A stretch of 64,000 bases of DNA from Chrysomallon squamiferum (GCA_012295275.1 CM022665.1:18741650-18805649), one strand, 5' to 3'; shown: positions 36,090 through 48,736, counted from the stretch's first letter. Numbers and translations are program-made. The notes: generated by a model not told the origin, from the letters alone.

Positions 36090-36250
36090 GACAAAATGCT
36101 AAAGACTGTTTAAAGATTCAAAAGAAAAAGACTGTAATTGGTCATCGTACTCAAGCTTTGTTGGCAGTTACAAACAGCAGATTACTAAAAGGAACATGAA
36201 CATTTTTCTTTTCCTTCTAAATCTAAGGACATATAACACTACAACCACAC
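36090..36250 (+). repeat. Direct repeat, copy 2 of 2
   Basis: 161 bases nearly identical to 34784-34953, offset 1306 bases downstream in the same orientation. There are no TG...CA ends and no target-site duplication was found, so it is more likely a recent local duplication than a pair of LTRs. Confidence 0.97.
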
Positions 36251-36832
36251 TTTCATAATCATCACTATTAACACTTCTATCTTCAAAAAAGAACAAGTAT
36301 ATTTTTCCCATCTACTATTACATTACTCTCTATTACCATTTTACGTACTTCTTTCACTCCTGGTGCTACTAATACAAATGCTATAAGTATTCTACCATTA
36401 TTATACTGTTAGAACCACTACTTCTCTACACAAAGAAGAAAGCAGACATTAATTATCTGTTCTTCTTTTACTGATACACTGTTACCATCGCATACTATTC
36501 AACTTATATTACTACCATTGCAGCTATTATAAGTACATTATCATTATAATTACTACATGTATTGAAATATTACCTTTCTACCAAAAGAAAACAGCCGTTT
36601 CTATTATTGTAACCGTTGCATATACTTCTTCCACTTCTAGTACTGCTACTGAAACTACATCATGTACGCTGCCATTATTATTATTGTTAGAACAACTATT
36701 TCTATAAGAAAAGCATATTTTTTCTTCTGTATAGATGTACAATGTAGGAATACCGTTAAATACCACTGATCTGTTGATGAAGCCAATGGAGTGGACAATA
36801 GTAACTTATAACAAATATATATATATATAACA

Positions 36833-36869
<37 letters not shown>

Positions 36870-39174
36870 CATATCACACACACATATACACACATCAGTT
36901 CAATATTGGACAAAACTTTCAAGTGATATCAAAGGTTATGTCGACAACGAGACTTGCTCCTCAGTTCCCAGATGGAAGCGTGTAAAAAACAAAAATAAAA
37001 TTAAAAAGATTACCCCTTCCTAACCTACATGTATGTCCACTAACAACGGTTCTGTCTCGACAGCCGCTGAAACTGGTGAAATTTAAACACTCATAAATCT
37101 ATTCTTTTTCACCTCCTAGATCAACAACCTGTTAACACATAACCGTAAGAAAGTGGTGAAATAGAAGATCTGCTGACAGGCTTTTAAAAGGATAAATGAA
37201 CTGACGAATTAAGGCTGTATTGTAATTGTAGTTTTCAAGATCTTATACCGAGTTTGTAATAAATCCTTCTATCCAGAGATCATAACAGTCACCATTTGCA
37301 AATCGTCACTGTTTATGGTTTTAGAAAGAAAGAAAGAAAGAAAAAAAATTGTCTTCCCTCCGAAACTAGCCCGATGGTTTTGAAGACGATACTCAAAAGT
37401 GAACGTGTGGATTGAAATTTAACGTAAATTACTCAAAACAGGTTTCTACATAGTGTATTGTAAAGTGTTTTGATTTTCAATGACTTACTCTGGTTTCAAG
37501 TGATTGATATGACTGTAAGTGAATCAACACAGCGGTATTGAAACATGTTTGGAAGATCAAACAGCTTTTTTTAATTCTTGTTTTTGTCTCAGGCAGCTAA
37601 GGTTTTAGTTTGTTGAAGAAGGCCAGACAACTACATCATGTAGATGTTATTTCGTTAAGTCGTAAATGTTTTGCTAATAAGTTGCAAAGACATAATTAAT
37701 CTCTTCGTTTTGTTTTATTATCTTAAATATTAAGACACGAACTGAGAAATGATATTTCGTATAATGGTTTAAGCTGATATAACAATACCTTTTGCTGATC
37801 AGAACTTGAGTTGACCGACTTTTTTTCTGTATATGCATGACTTAAAAATTTAAGAAAATATATATTTAGAATGTTTGTTAGACAAAATTCACTTTGATCA
37901 CACTGAACATTTTCAGACTAAATATTATTTAAATGGCTTCAAACAAGTCTTCAGTCTCCTGCTTGAAATAATGCTTCCCGTAAAAACCACTAATTTCACT
38001 TTTCTAGATCATTTTATTTCTGTTTATCCATTTATTCTGGCAAAGACGAACAAAATTAAATTTTATCTGATAATTTCGGCTACTAAATGACATAACGTTT
38101 TAATATTCATATTTACCCCAGACAGTCGCTGTATATACATTTATTCTTCATTTACAGTCAAGTAATTCGTCACTTTAACTTGACAGGACAGGCCACTGAT
38201 AAATTTAATACGCTGTGTCAAAATGACCTTTGTAACATTCCAAAATCCATTCATAAATCCATTTATATTTCGGGGTTTTTTGTTGTTGTTGTTGTTTTTT
38301 TCTCTCTTCTTCGTCTTATATTCCATCAGTTTATAGTTGATCGTCGCTTCAGAAAGCAATTTTTCTTTTGAACGGAAATGAGTCGATAATAGCTTTTTAT
38401 GTTCTAATACGTTAGTTAATAAAGCCTGCACAACAGTTCTGAGTTCTCCTCTCAAAAAAGTCCCAAATAGTACTCCCACCTCCATATCCGGTAGAAAAGA
38501 AAAAGTAAACAAACAGGTTTTCAAAGGACAAACCGGATGTTGTAATTTTACCAAAAAAAAAAAAAAAAAAAAAAAAATAAAAAATTAAATTTTTAAAATA
38601 AAAATTATCTTTCTTAGTTTAATATAATTTTTATTATTTTTAAAAATTATTATTGTTTCTTTACTTTAAATTGTATTTCCAGTCTAAATGGGGAAAAATA
38701 AAAAATAAAAAAAATGAGACAATAAAATTTGTTTAATAAATATAAAGTATTATAAAATATCTTTTGCATGATTTTGTGAAGAAAAAAAATATTCTTTCAT
38801 TTATTTATTTATTAAAAAATGTTCTTATTTAAATAAATAGACAAAATGAAAGTTAAAATAACAGAAGGAAAAACAAGATAATGTATATGATTGCAAGACT
38901 GATTTCAAAATTTTGTCCTTAGCTGCCCGTCAAAGAATTCTAATTTTTTTTTTCTCTCTTAAAAACCATTAAAATAATGTACTTGCAGAATATATAGTCA
39001 GATTATACACAGATACGTTTTGAAGATTAGTGTTCTGGTTTTGTATGAAATATTTCATCTCACAAATCATTTTTCTAATAACAAAGTTATTTAATTGATC
39101 ATGTCTGGGATGACTGTGATTTCTATAAACTACACAGAAGTTAGAAGTCTGTTAATACTGTAAGTTGTGAGGTT

Positions 39175-39176
<2 letters not shown>
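36251..39176. other. CpG-retaining AT-rich DNA, no clear gene
   Basis: Contains (AT)n with CA-rich sequence (about 36815-36895), five AAAG units (about 37324-37342), and a 25-base poly-A (38553-38577). The longest reading frame of the window (137 codons, minus, 38141-38554) starts beside this poly-A, includes an Asn run from GTT repeats and has no recognisable domain, so it is not called. The other sequence is unremarkable. Confidence 0.4.

Positions 39177-39217
<41 letters not shown>
39177..39217. repeat. Poly-T tract, 41 T
   Basis: The longest pure homopolymer in the window. Confidence 0.97.
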
Positions 39218-40059
39218 CTTTTGCGATACCACTAGAACGCAAAAGGAGGTCAAATATTTGTTTCGTCTCTTTCAAACATAGTCGGAAAGCAGTTTTGTTT
39301 TTCAGTTGACAGTAAGAGCTTTTATGTATGTCTTTCTACTGACAGGAAAACACATACGGCGACTTTTGATAACCAAACGCATTCTTGAACTGGAAATATC
39401 CCACTAAGGAGGAAGATCCCTCGAACCATTATAATTTAAATAGAAATCAAAGATTAAACGAGTGATATGCAATCGAAGTATGAAAGAGGTAGGTGAACAT
39501 CAGCCAGAGTATGACAATAAAAAATAAATATTTTTTATTTATTAAACTGTTTAAGACACGGCCTTTCACGATGACAGTATAGCACGTAGTATTTGATATG
39601 AAGAAAATGTACTAGGTACAGAGCAGACTGTATCAGTTATGATATCCACTTTGACTCCTTTTCACTGATCAGATAATCTAGACGTTAATCTAAATGAATA
39701 ACCTAGTATTGCCGCAATAAAATGAAGGAAAGCATTCTTACAATATCATCCAACATTTATTCATACCTAAAAATACTGCACTGAATAAAACCAGCACTAA
39801 GATAAATAGCCGCCATCTTCAAATTGAAGTCCGGGTCATCATCGTAAACCCTTAGATGGAGTTTCCGTGACTCGAGCCATTTATGTGCAATGCATGCTGT
39901 TTTCAGTGTCCTCAAATGAGACCATAAAAGTAGTGGCACTACGACTAGGTGATTGATGGAGAGGATGTGTGTCTTTGATGGTACGAGTATAAAAAAAATA
40001 GTTGTTACATTCTACTTTGTTATTCAGATATGTGTTTTACTTTTATAACTCGCTACTCT
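39218..40059. other. Complex CpG-retaining DNA, nothing recognised
   Basis: Repeat-poor sequence. A 60-codon minus frame (39757-39939) has balanced composition but no start context, splice sites or known motif. Confidence 0.35.
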
Positions 40060-40160
40060 GAGCTGGCTAAACTAAGCAAGAGTGTAAATCAGAGATCTTT
40101 ATCTCGTAAACGACTCCCAGCATTAGGAACAAGGATTACCGGGTGCGACTCCCGACTAAT
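40060..40160 (+). mobile_element. tRNA-like segment, possible SINE head remnant
   Basis: GGTGCGACTCC (40142-40152) matches the pol III B-box consensus GGTTCGANTCC at ten of eleven positions and is followed by CG, as in a T-arm. About 75 bases upstream, GAGCTGGCTAAACTAAG resembles an A box, and AGAGATCTTTATCTCG could form an anticodon-like stem. The A-to-B spacing is longer than in a tRNA, so this is at best a decayed tRNA-derived SINE. No poly-A tail or target-site duplication was identified. Confidence 0.3.
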
Positions 40161-40669
40161 GGTTTTAGCTATAATAATCTACTCAAGTTAGTAATAAAGA
40201 ATGGGCTAATGAGTTTGCAGGTTTGAGGTTAATTTTCTCTTCTGAATGGAGTAACTGGCTGTTTCTGATATATGTACAGAGTGAACGTGCTTTAACTTTC
40301 AGTGCGAGCACATAAATAAAGTTAGTTGAACCATATTCTTACTTAATCGTTTTCGTTCTTTGTTTTCGTTTTTGTTTTTCCTTTTTCGTCTTCATCTTTT
40401 TCTTTCTTTCTTCAATGTCTTCCTTCTGTGTTTCTTTCACCTTATTTTAAATTCTTATGAACTTCGTTGCAAGCAGATACTCACCTAGTTCACTTAAACT
40501 GTTTCGATACGAGAATACGATACTAAGCAGCACAAGTTTAGAATTTAATAGTATGACGATGAATACTAGCAATCTGACACATTTTTTATAGGATACCTGA
40601 ATTTCAAATAATTATCAATGGTCATCTGATTCCTAATCAGTGTGTATTACAGATTATTTCGAGTCAGAC

Positions 40670-40860
40670 ACAATGTATATTATTTAATACTAAGTAATAG
40701 AGTATATGTAACATTATATCTCTCAGTAACACAGTTAGGCTACATATTATATCACCCTGTAATCGTCTAATACCATGGACATTACATGTTAGGTTACTGG
40801 GCACTACAGTGTACATTACATATTAGTTACCCAGTAATAACATGTATATGTATAATATTA
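40670..40860. repeat. Degenerate tandem repeat, about 33-bp unit
   Basis: Successive segments carry CATTACATATTAG..TTAC..CAGTAAT-like words (near 40707, 40742, 40780 and 40815), with many substitutions, passing into TA/TG-rich sequence. The period is approximate. Confidence 0.4.
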
Positions 40861-42232
40861 CATGTACATGTAATGTATATGTATATTTGTAATATATATA
40901 ACATTACGTAGATACACATGTTCATGTTCATGGATACGGATATGTATTAAATCAACTTAGATGGCTGCCATTTCAAATTTTAGGAAGTTAACACACACAA
41001 ACAAACACACACACACATACACATACATACATATTGTTTTTATAGTATCTCTCTATCATAGTGGATAAAGGTTACATATTTTACTTCCTCAAGACAGTTA
41101 AACTATTCAGAGAGGGGCATGGGAAATTGATCTAACCAGCGTCTAAAACGAAATATGCATAATGACGTCTGTGTTCTTCAGAAAAACGTCTAAAATGAAC
41201 TATACATGCTGTTGACTTTTACGTCGAGGGTAGGGGAAGGGTGTGAGGAATGACACAGACTGCGGAAGAAATTAAAAATTGCGCTGACTTTTACGTCATA
41301 GGGGAGAGGTGCATGCTACTTCTGTGCAAGAAACTCGACTTTTGATTCCATTGATATTCTATCATTCACGGTTATTACATTAGTTAGTGCGCAGCCGTTG
41401 ACAGATGTGTCAAGGGCCACGTACAGTTAAATAAACAGTGGTGAACAGAATGGCTTTAGACCTCGGGGAGTGAAGGCTGCGTCTTCTGAAGGCCTTCTCC
41501 AGTACTCCTCTCAACAACAACGCTATCATTCATATAAATGTCCTCCAGAAATGATTACCGAAGATGGTAACCGTGATACTGTTAATGTATGAAACAATTT
41601 GTTTTCTTTCTTTCCCCGTAGATTCTGAAGAGTTCAAAACTATATTTAATAATAAAATTTCTTCTTTTGTTTTTCTTTTTTTTTTAATTAAACAGCTGAC
41701 TTTCGGGACTATTATTATTATTATTATTATTATTCGTCCTGAATAATAATAACACTACCAAGCCGTTTAAAATGACGCTAACAAAGGAAGAAGTCTTTGA
41801 AAAAGTCTATAAATTTTAATGATCTGGTGAAGTGATTAGATTCAGTGCGTGTAAATACAAATGCGTAAGTCATTATACTGTCAACAGTATCACAAAATTC
41901 AAATTCATCAATTCTACATTTGTTATCAGGCCATATCTAACTGTTACCACTATTACTACTACCATCAATACAACCACTACCACCACCACCAGAACCACCA
42001 CTACTAATATTTCTACAACTTTTATCGTTATTACTGATGTTATTGTTGCGGTATTTGTTATAAGGTATTGCCACTGACACCATCAACATTATCAATATTA
42101 CCGTTGTTGTTACTCTTCTTGGTTGGCTGTTTCAAAATTTATTTTAAGGTATTATCATCGTCGTTGTCTTAATCATCATTATTACTACTGTTTCTGTTAT
42201 TATTTATTGTTGTTGTTGTTGTTGTTGGTCTT

Positions 42233-42263
<31 letters not shown>

Positions 42264-43322
42264 TTATTATTATTGTTGTTATTATTATATAAAACCGGTA
42301 TAAACTGACATCCATTATGTGAGTGTTAAAACAGAGTTCTAGAAGTACGTGTTTATTGATTTGTTATTACTTAATGTGTAGCTGATACATAAACACACTG
42401 GTTCACTCATCCAGACACTGTAGATATAATGTCGACCTGATCTCTAAACTTCAGTAATATAACAAGAACGAATAAATGTTGAATGCATTTTCTGTAGGTA
42501 ATCAATCAAACGTATACTTTAACAAGGTGATAAAAAGCGCTCACAGATGTTCCAAAGGTCGTATTACTTAGAAAATGGTAGATTTTAAATACATCATTAA
42601 AATACACATTAATTTCGAACAAATGGTACTTAATTTTAATGATTTAAATAACATTTATTTCAGATAAAGTTTGTATAGCGTTAATGATTTTTAAGCGTAC
42701 TGTCAAACCAGGGTTAAACAGACGCCAAAATCAGTATAAAAAGGTCTTTTAGGACACATAACTGCTCCAGAGCGATTAATTTAGAGTATATTACATGAAT
42801 GAGACAATACAAATATGGTATAATATTACAGGTGACAGATTTGTTTGGCTGTACATGTATTTATCTGTCTAACTTAATTAATTTCGTTTTGCACACACAT
42901 TCACAAACTTGATATGTATATATTTACTATAAGCATATGTGAGTGTGTGTGCATATGCGTGTCCTTGATTACATGTTACCTACTTCAACTTTTACTACAA
43001 CTATTACATCTACTACTACTAGAATTTTATACTATTACTGTTACGACTTTTACTACTACTACTACAACTACTGCTACTGCTACTACTACCACCACTACTA
43101 AGACGCTTCCTTTAAAAACAATTACTACTACAGTTAGCACTATATAACAATAACAACAATAATTACTGTTACTACATTTACCATTATTTCTGCTAATTTT
43201 ACTATAATGCCATTTTAATCGATTTCTAAACCATCCAGATTTTTAGTGTCGACGAGAGGAACGAAAATATGACAAGAATATTTCCGGCGCAATGGTTTAT
43301 TTCCTTTGCTATTACCCTATAA
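40861..43322. other. CpG-rich AT-rich DNA with triplet patches
   Basis: About 26 CG dinucleotides were counted by hand in 41001-42000. Triplet-like ACC/ACT sequence lies at 41940-42010 and CTA triplets at 43000-43140. No gene is supported. Confidence 0.4.
42205..42288. repeat. Compound triplet repeat (GTT)n-(TTC)n-(ATT)n-(GTT)n
   Basis: About six GTT, eleven TTC, five ATT and two GTT units follow one another. It is similar in build to 32671-32800. Confidence 0.95.
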
Positions 43323-43595
43323 TTATGATTCAATCATCAACAGTAAAATTGGACCAGTGCGGGTCCACGGGTGGGCGTTGCTCTTGTGATTACTAATGGT
43401 AACATTCAGGAAATCAGGAACAGACTGATCGGTAGAACAAAGATGATATTTACTGGACATGTCGTTGGCAAAGTGGCCAAGGGCTACCGGAATAAACAGC
43501 GCTGAATGTTGGGTGTAATTGTATTTGCTCATTAACGCGACCGGGCCACCTGTGTTAGACTCGTTATATCCAACAAGAAAGACTATGCTGGACAT
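43323..43595 (-). CDS. Coding-like 90-codon ORF, possible extracellular-domain exon or gene fragment
   Basis: The minus-strand frame runs 90 codons from ATG to TAA. It starts MSSIVFLVGYNESNTGGPVA and ends in a hydrophobic PILLLMIES tail. It contains three N-glycosylation sequons (NES, NYT, NVT), a single Cys, and balanced amino acids without repeats. Its GC content is clearly above its AT-rich neighbours, with many CG dinucleotides. An in-frame TAA lies two codons before the ATG. Upstream there is only a weak acceptor (AAATGTCCAG), so the true left edge may be a splice site inside the ORF. The sequons suggest a secreted or lumenal protein, but the start has no strong signal peptide. I do not recognise the family; a solitary exon, a small intronless gene or a pseudogene fragment are all possible. 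Confidence 0.4.
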   Translation of the reverse strand: MSSIVFLVGYNESNTGGPVALMSKYNYTQHSALFIPVALGHFANDMSSKYHLCSTDQSVPDFLNVTISNHKSNAHPWTRTGPILLLMIES

Positions 43596-43696
43596 TTGTT
43601 ATTTAGACTTTGTAATTGATATATGAACCTAGGTACCACACGCAGTGTTAGCTTCATTGTTTGCTTTCTTGTATGTCCTTGAATGTCAGTTTCATG

Positions 43697-43697
<1 letters not shown>

Positions 43698-43761
<64 letters not shown>
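43698..43761. repeat. (CT)n microsatellite, about 32 units
   Basis: Uninterrupted CT dinucleotides on the + strand. Confidence 0.97.
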
Positions 43762-43766
<5 letters not shown>

Positions 43767-44039
43767 AAAATTATATGTTAAAAACTAAAAATTAATAGCT
43801 TGTGTCTAATGTTTGAGAGTTAGTTCAAAAGCTTAGCGATATCGAACATTACTCTGGTGTTAGCAATAAAATTAATAATTATTGTAATAAGTTAATAAAA
43901 ATTAACAACACAGTTGAAAAAATTACTGTTCAGATTTCCACAAAAATGATAACACAAACCTACTGTTAAAATAACTAATGCATATTTCTTATCAAGGAAA
44001 CAACTTCCGAATATAGGAAATGCTTAATTCCTTTTAATA

Positions 44040-44345
44040 TTAGTAATACTGTTACAACTACTACTCCTGTTTTCATACTACTTTTGCTACTGTCACTTTT
44101 CAACTACTTTTACAACTACTACTTATGCTGCTACTAGTACTTCTAGTATTACTACTACTACTTTTGCTACCAGTTCCATTGTTGCGCCTTTCTATTAAAG
44201 CTCTTGCTTTTCTGATTATTATTAGTACTAATATTATTTTTACTAGTACAAGCAATACTAGTAGTAGTGATAATTTTACCACCAACATTACTTTTACTAC
44301 TACTACTACTACTAGTACTACGTCTACTACTACCACTACTAATAA
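44040..44345. repeat. Interrupted (CTA)n triplet region
   Basis: Phased triplets mostly ACT/CTA/TTA with a non-repeat core around 44165-44215, ending in AAT and ATTA repeats. Frames on both strands give Thr/Ser- or Val/Leu-rich peptides that follow from the repeat. Confidence 0.8.
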
Positions 44346-44974
44346 TAATTAATTAATTAATTATCGGAAAAGAAAAAGCAATTACAAAGCACGAAAAGCT
44401 AATAGCTGCATATATTAACAGCTGATACAAAATCATATTTTTAATGTAATTAATATGTCAGAACTTTTAGGAAGTTCAATAATTTATTTATTTTTAAAAA
44501 TCGGGATAAATATTTATTTTTTTATGGTTTTTTTATTTTTTACATTATGCATTAATTTATTTAGTCATTAAGCTATCGAAAATGATTAAAATCGCACCTT
44601 TGACCTAACTGACTAAACGCGTTATTCTCCAGAGTCTTCGATCACCTGTAAACATTATGCATACCATTAATAAATAATTCTGTCTCGAAAGGAGATGAAC
44701 AATAAATCTCTTCAGACCGAGCAGAGAAGTCTATAAACGATATCCGATTGCATGCAGTCAGGAAAAATAAAAGTCTAATTTATTGAAACCGTGTCTGTCA
44801 TTGTTAACGTGACAACAAACTGAACTTTTCACCTCTTTACAAAACTGCTGACCATGGAACATGTAACTAGAAGACGTGTCTTGCAATAAAATGTCGTAGT
44901 AACAAGTTGTAGTGGTCCCAGCCCTTTGTCACCAGAAAACAGACCCTGTCGAACGAAAAGGATTCTAAAGAATG

Positions 44975-45300
44975 CGACGTGATCAGTGTGATGGTCGTAA
45001 AGATAATGATAATTATTATGATGGAAATAACGGTGGTGATAATGATCGTCTTAACGATAACAGTGATGCTGATATTTCTATTGATGATTGTGATGATGAT
45101 AATGATGATGATCGTCTGTCTACATGATAATCACACTGATAATGATTTTGATAAGCATGTTGATAATGATTTTGATAAGCATGCTGATAATGATTGTGGT
45201 AACCACGATGATAATGATTATGACGCATATGATTATCGCCTATAGGGGAATTACAATGGTATTATTGAAACTGATGATTGTGATAATGATCGTCAATATG
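44975..45300. repeat. GAT-rich cryptic repeat with a 24-bp higher-order unit
   Basis: GAT/AAT-rich sequence contains four 24-base units starting at 45137, 45161, 45185 and 45209. The first two (TGATAATGATTTTGATAAGC then ATGT or ATGC) are nearly identical and the last two diverged. The + frame translates them as DNDFDKHA-like octapeptides within an 88-codon open frame (44979-45245). No other evidence supports a protein. Confidence 0.8.
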
Positions 45301-47080
45301 GAATGATTATATTGATACTTATGATATCAATTTTTATCATGTTGAATATTACTGTCTCTGACGTAACTATGATATTGATGTTCGTACTTGATATGATATT
45401 TCTGAAATTTCTTTAAACTGCTGTAGAAACGTTTTAACAATATCCTGGCGAAAACCGAAGCTAACTTTGAATTAACTATAGCACTGGTAATATAAACGTA
45501 TCTAAAGGCGATAGTACTGTCAACGTTACTGCGTTGCTGATGGTTGTGTTAGTGATAATGCTGACGTCAGTAATGATAATTGTCTCTGTGGTAAAAGTAA
45601 TGCTCTCGTTTCTGACATTTATTGTGCCTGTGGCAATGATGTAAGTGTCTGTGGTAAAAGTGATGATAACATTGTTGAACTTTGACTCATAAACCATTTT
45701 TAACCCCGTCGTAAGAATGTTTTTGTCTTGTTTCGTTTTTTCAATCAAAAGGTTGAAAATACAATATGTTTTTAAACCCACGTATGTAGATTTTTAAAAA
45801 TTCTTCACATTCTGAGCATTTGTTAATTCAAGTGTGAAAAAAAAAAAAAAAACGTTTATGAAAATCAGATGTCTGAAAATATAACATTTCTCTTTTTAGC
45901 CCAAGCACAGTGTCTGGTTTGTTTGTTTATTTTTTTTTTTTTTTTTTTTTTTTTTTCAACTTTCAATAGTTACACAAAGATTCTAGGCTTGTGAAGCCAT
46001 TAAGTTTGAAAAGGGTTAAATTTTATGTTGAGTCTAGACGTTAAAGTTTTTAAAAAAACCCTGATGCTAGGTCTGCATTCAGGATTTGTAAATCTCTTTT
46101 ATTTATTTTTAATGGCCTCTGAACCTGAATAACCTTCTTCTTGCCTTTTCTTTCTTTCTTTCTTCTTCTTCTTCTTCTTCTTCTTTTTTTTTTTTTTTTA
46201 TTTATTTATTTTTTTTTTTTTTTTTTCTCACTGGAATGGGTTTCTGGTCCTGTTGCACGTCTTCATTATAAAACTCCATTTCTCTTTGTGGCACTGTGCA
46301 CAACAGTGAAACATTGTTTGACTTGAAAGTTTTGCGTCTCTTGGGAGTCCGAGTTGGTGATGTGTTCTTGCAGGACACGACAGCGCGCAGCAAGCACATG
46401 GCGTGGATTACTTTGACCTGACGTAAACCCAAACGACCTATAGCGTGTGCAAGTATGTTACACCCGGCTATTTCTTCTTTTATTGCATATACAACAATGC
46501 GTGCGCGTGCGTGCGTGACTGTAACAACGTACACATTTTGTAGTATCCGTGGACATAATTGCATTTATTAGCTGGCAAACTGAAAGTTATCTAAGCTTAA
46601 AGCGTGTTGTTTATCTGGACATAGAGATAAAACTAAATAGAAGGGAAGGGAAAGAATGATCAGATGAATAAATGCGATTGGAAATACACTTAAACAAAAA
46701 GCATTAGAAACAAATAAGTTTTATAACCTTATTAGTTCCTGCGTCAGTGCTTGTGGCTTTCGTATCGACCAAGGACACAGGGATTTAGCGAGATCGTAAA
46801 CTTCTGAATGGTATCACAGCGTTTGCCGAGTAAAGCCAGTTAGTCAGTTTAATAACCACCACGTTCAGTGCAAATCGTATTTTAAAATCATTATTTTAGC
46901 AGATGTTATGCCTTGATTTATTTGAAGCACACAGTTATCCGTACCTCTTTCTGTGTACTTAAAGATTACGTCATCATGCACATTTGCTGAGATTAGCTCA
47001 TTGTTTTTATTTCATCCACCGAGATAGATTTAGAAGTAAAATAATGTTATAAAATCTGTTTCTAATTTAATGTAAATGTC

Positions 47081-47081
<1 letters not shown>
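45301..47081. other. CpG-retaining DNA, no clear gene
   Basis: T27 lies at 45930-45956 and TTC/T-rich sequence at 46155-46228. The block 46320-46560 is GC- and CG-rich, with alternating GCGTGCGCGTGCGTGCGTG near 46500, a potential Z-DNA-prone tract. A 120-codon minus frame (46202-46564) overlaps it and ends in Lys/Asn from the poly-T; no family is recognised. Confidence 0.4.

Positions 47082-47155
<74 letters not shown>
47082..47155. repeat. (AG)n microsatellite, about 37 units
   Basis: Uninterrupted AG dinucleotides, followed by an AAC-rich link and GTT/ATT triplets to about 47300. Confidence 0.97.
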
Positions 47156-47157
<2 letters not shown>

Positions 47158-47556
47158 AACAACAAAAAACCAAAGTAATTCCATCTCACATAATTTTTAT
47201 TTATTTATTTATTTACTGTTTATTTATTGTTGTTGTTGTTAATATTATTGTTGTTGTTACTGTAATTATTACTGTTGTTGTTGTTGTTTTTATAGTATTT
47301 GTGCTTGTTATTTTTATACTTATTTTGATGTTTGTATACATGTTTTCAATTTTATTTTGATTCCCAGAACTACTGAAATGAACAACATCACGTTAATGTT
47401 CCAAAATAGCTTTAGGATTAACTGATAATGAAAGAATATTGGATTCATCAAGCAAAATATGTCAATATTATTTTTAATACTGTAATTAGTCTAGACTAAA
47501 CTTGTCTTTTAATCCTAATCATTCCTATTCCACTGCATTGTGTGTACAGTATATTA

Positions 47557-47713
<157 letters not shown>

Positions 47714-47869
47714 AAGAGAGAGAATTATTGTCTACTTGAGCGAATAATTTTTATAGGTTCCAGATACATGTCCTTCTCGCTTAGGCATATTATATGCATA
47801 TTTTATTTATTTTATTTTATTTACTTTTATTGTCTAACTTAATTGACTTTTTTTTTTATTAGCAGAACA

Positions 47870-48215
47870 TTCCTCAGTCTTTGTGAACCTTCGATTATTT
47901 CTTTATGTTTTTATAGCATTAAATTACATCCACTTACTCGACTCTATCTAATAAACTACATTATTTATTTGATAAAAAAATTAACAAGACGTTAAATTCG
48001 ATTACCCAGCTATGTGATCCAAGTATCAGTTTACATTAGAGCATAAAGCTAGTTAACTGTTTTTTGTTGATTTTTAAAAAAAAATTTTTTTTTTTTTTTT
48101 TTTATAAATTTTTAAAATGAAATGGGCGGGCAATGTTTTACTGACCTTGTACTTCATATTTACAAAGAAGTTAATTAACACTGCCACCTCTCTGAATGCG
48201 CTCGTAGTATATAGA
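47870..48215 (+). repeat. Dispersed repeat family, copy 1 (possible old transposable element)
   Basis: It shares with 53560-53860 a series of collinear blocks: TTTTTATAGCATTAA.TTAC, TTATTTGATAAAAAA, AAATTCGATTACC..GCT.TGT, then ..CAAGTATCA..TTACATT, TACTTCAT and CTACCAC-like ends. It is interrupted by an A/T homopolymer (48077-48103). It has no coding frame, and its ends and target-site duplications cannot be fixed from two diverged copies. Confidence 0.6.
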
Positions 48216-48406
48216 TAATTAATGTGTGTGTGTGTGTTAAAATGGTTTCTTTATTTTGTATTATTAATCTTACATTTGTGGTTCACTTGATAATCGTTCA
48301 TTAACATCCATGGAATTGTTTCCAGCAGTAATATCAAGATAAAATGATGTGTTCAGGTCTTAATGTCTTGTTTAGTTACACGTATCATTTTGTATGTTTG
48401 TTTGTT

Positions 48407-48433
48407 GTTATTATTATTATTATATTATTATGA

Positions 48434-48472
<39 letters not shown>

Positions 48473-48736
48473 TTAAATATTAGGCTATATAATGATATAT
48501 TTAATGTCACCACTGCTAATTTATATAATCAGTAATTTCAGAAGTGTTGGGCTGCAAAAATCGATTATCCATTATTCGAAACTTGAGATAGGCTACATCA
48601 AAAATAAAATTATTATTATTTTTTCTCCTTCATCTAATTGTTATTACTGCTACTATTGCGACTACAAATAATTCGATTACTTTTATTATTGTTGTTATCA
48701 TCATCATCATCATCATCATCATCTTATCATCATCAT
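48407..48736. repeat. (ATT)n and (ATC)n microsatellites
   Basis: ATT triplets at 48407-48470 with one interruption, and ATC triplets at 48697-48736, separated by AT-rich sequence. Confidence 0.95.

Noticed and set aside
34784-36250. LTR retrotransposon in miniature flanked by the direct repeats
   Set aside because: The repeats lack TG...CA ends, no target-site duplication was found, and no primer-binding site or polypurine tract is visible at the inner borders.
38141-38554. Longest open frame of the window (137 codons, minus strand)
   Set aside because: It starts beside a 25-base poly-A, contains an Asn run from GTT repeats and Lys-rich low complexity, and shows no recognisable domain or splice context.
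40060-40160. Functional tRNA gene
   Set aside because: A-to-B box spacing is too long and no complete cloverleaf or acceptor stem can be drawn.
46202-46564. 120-codon minus-strand frame
   Set aside because: The C-terminal part is translated poly-T, the N-terminal part reads through GCGTGC alternation, and no homology is recognised.
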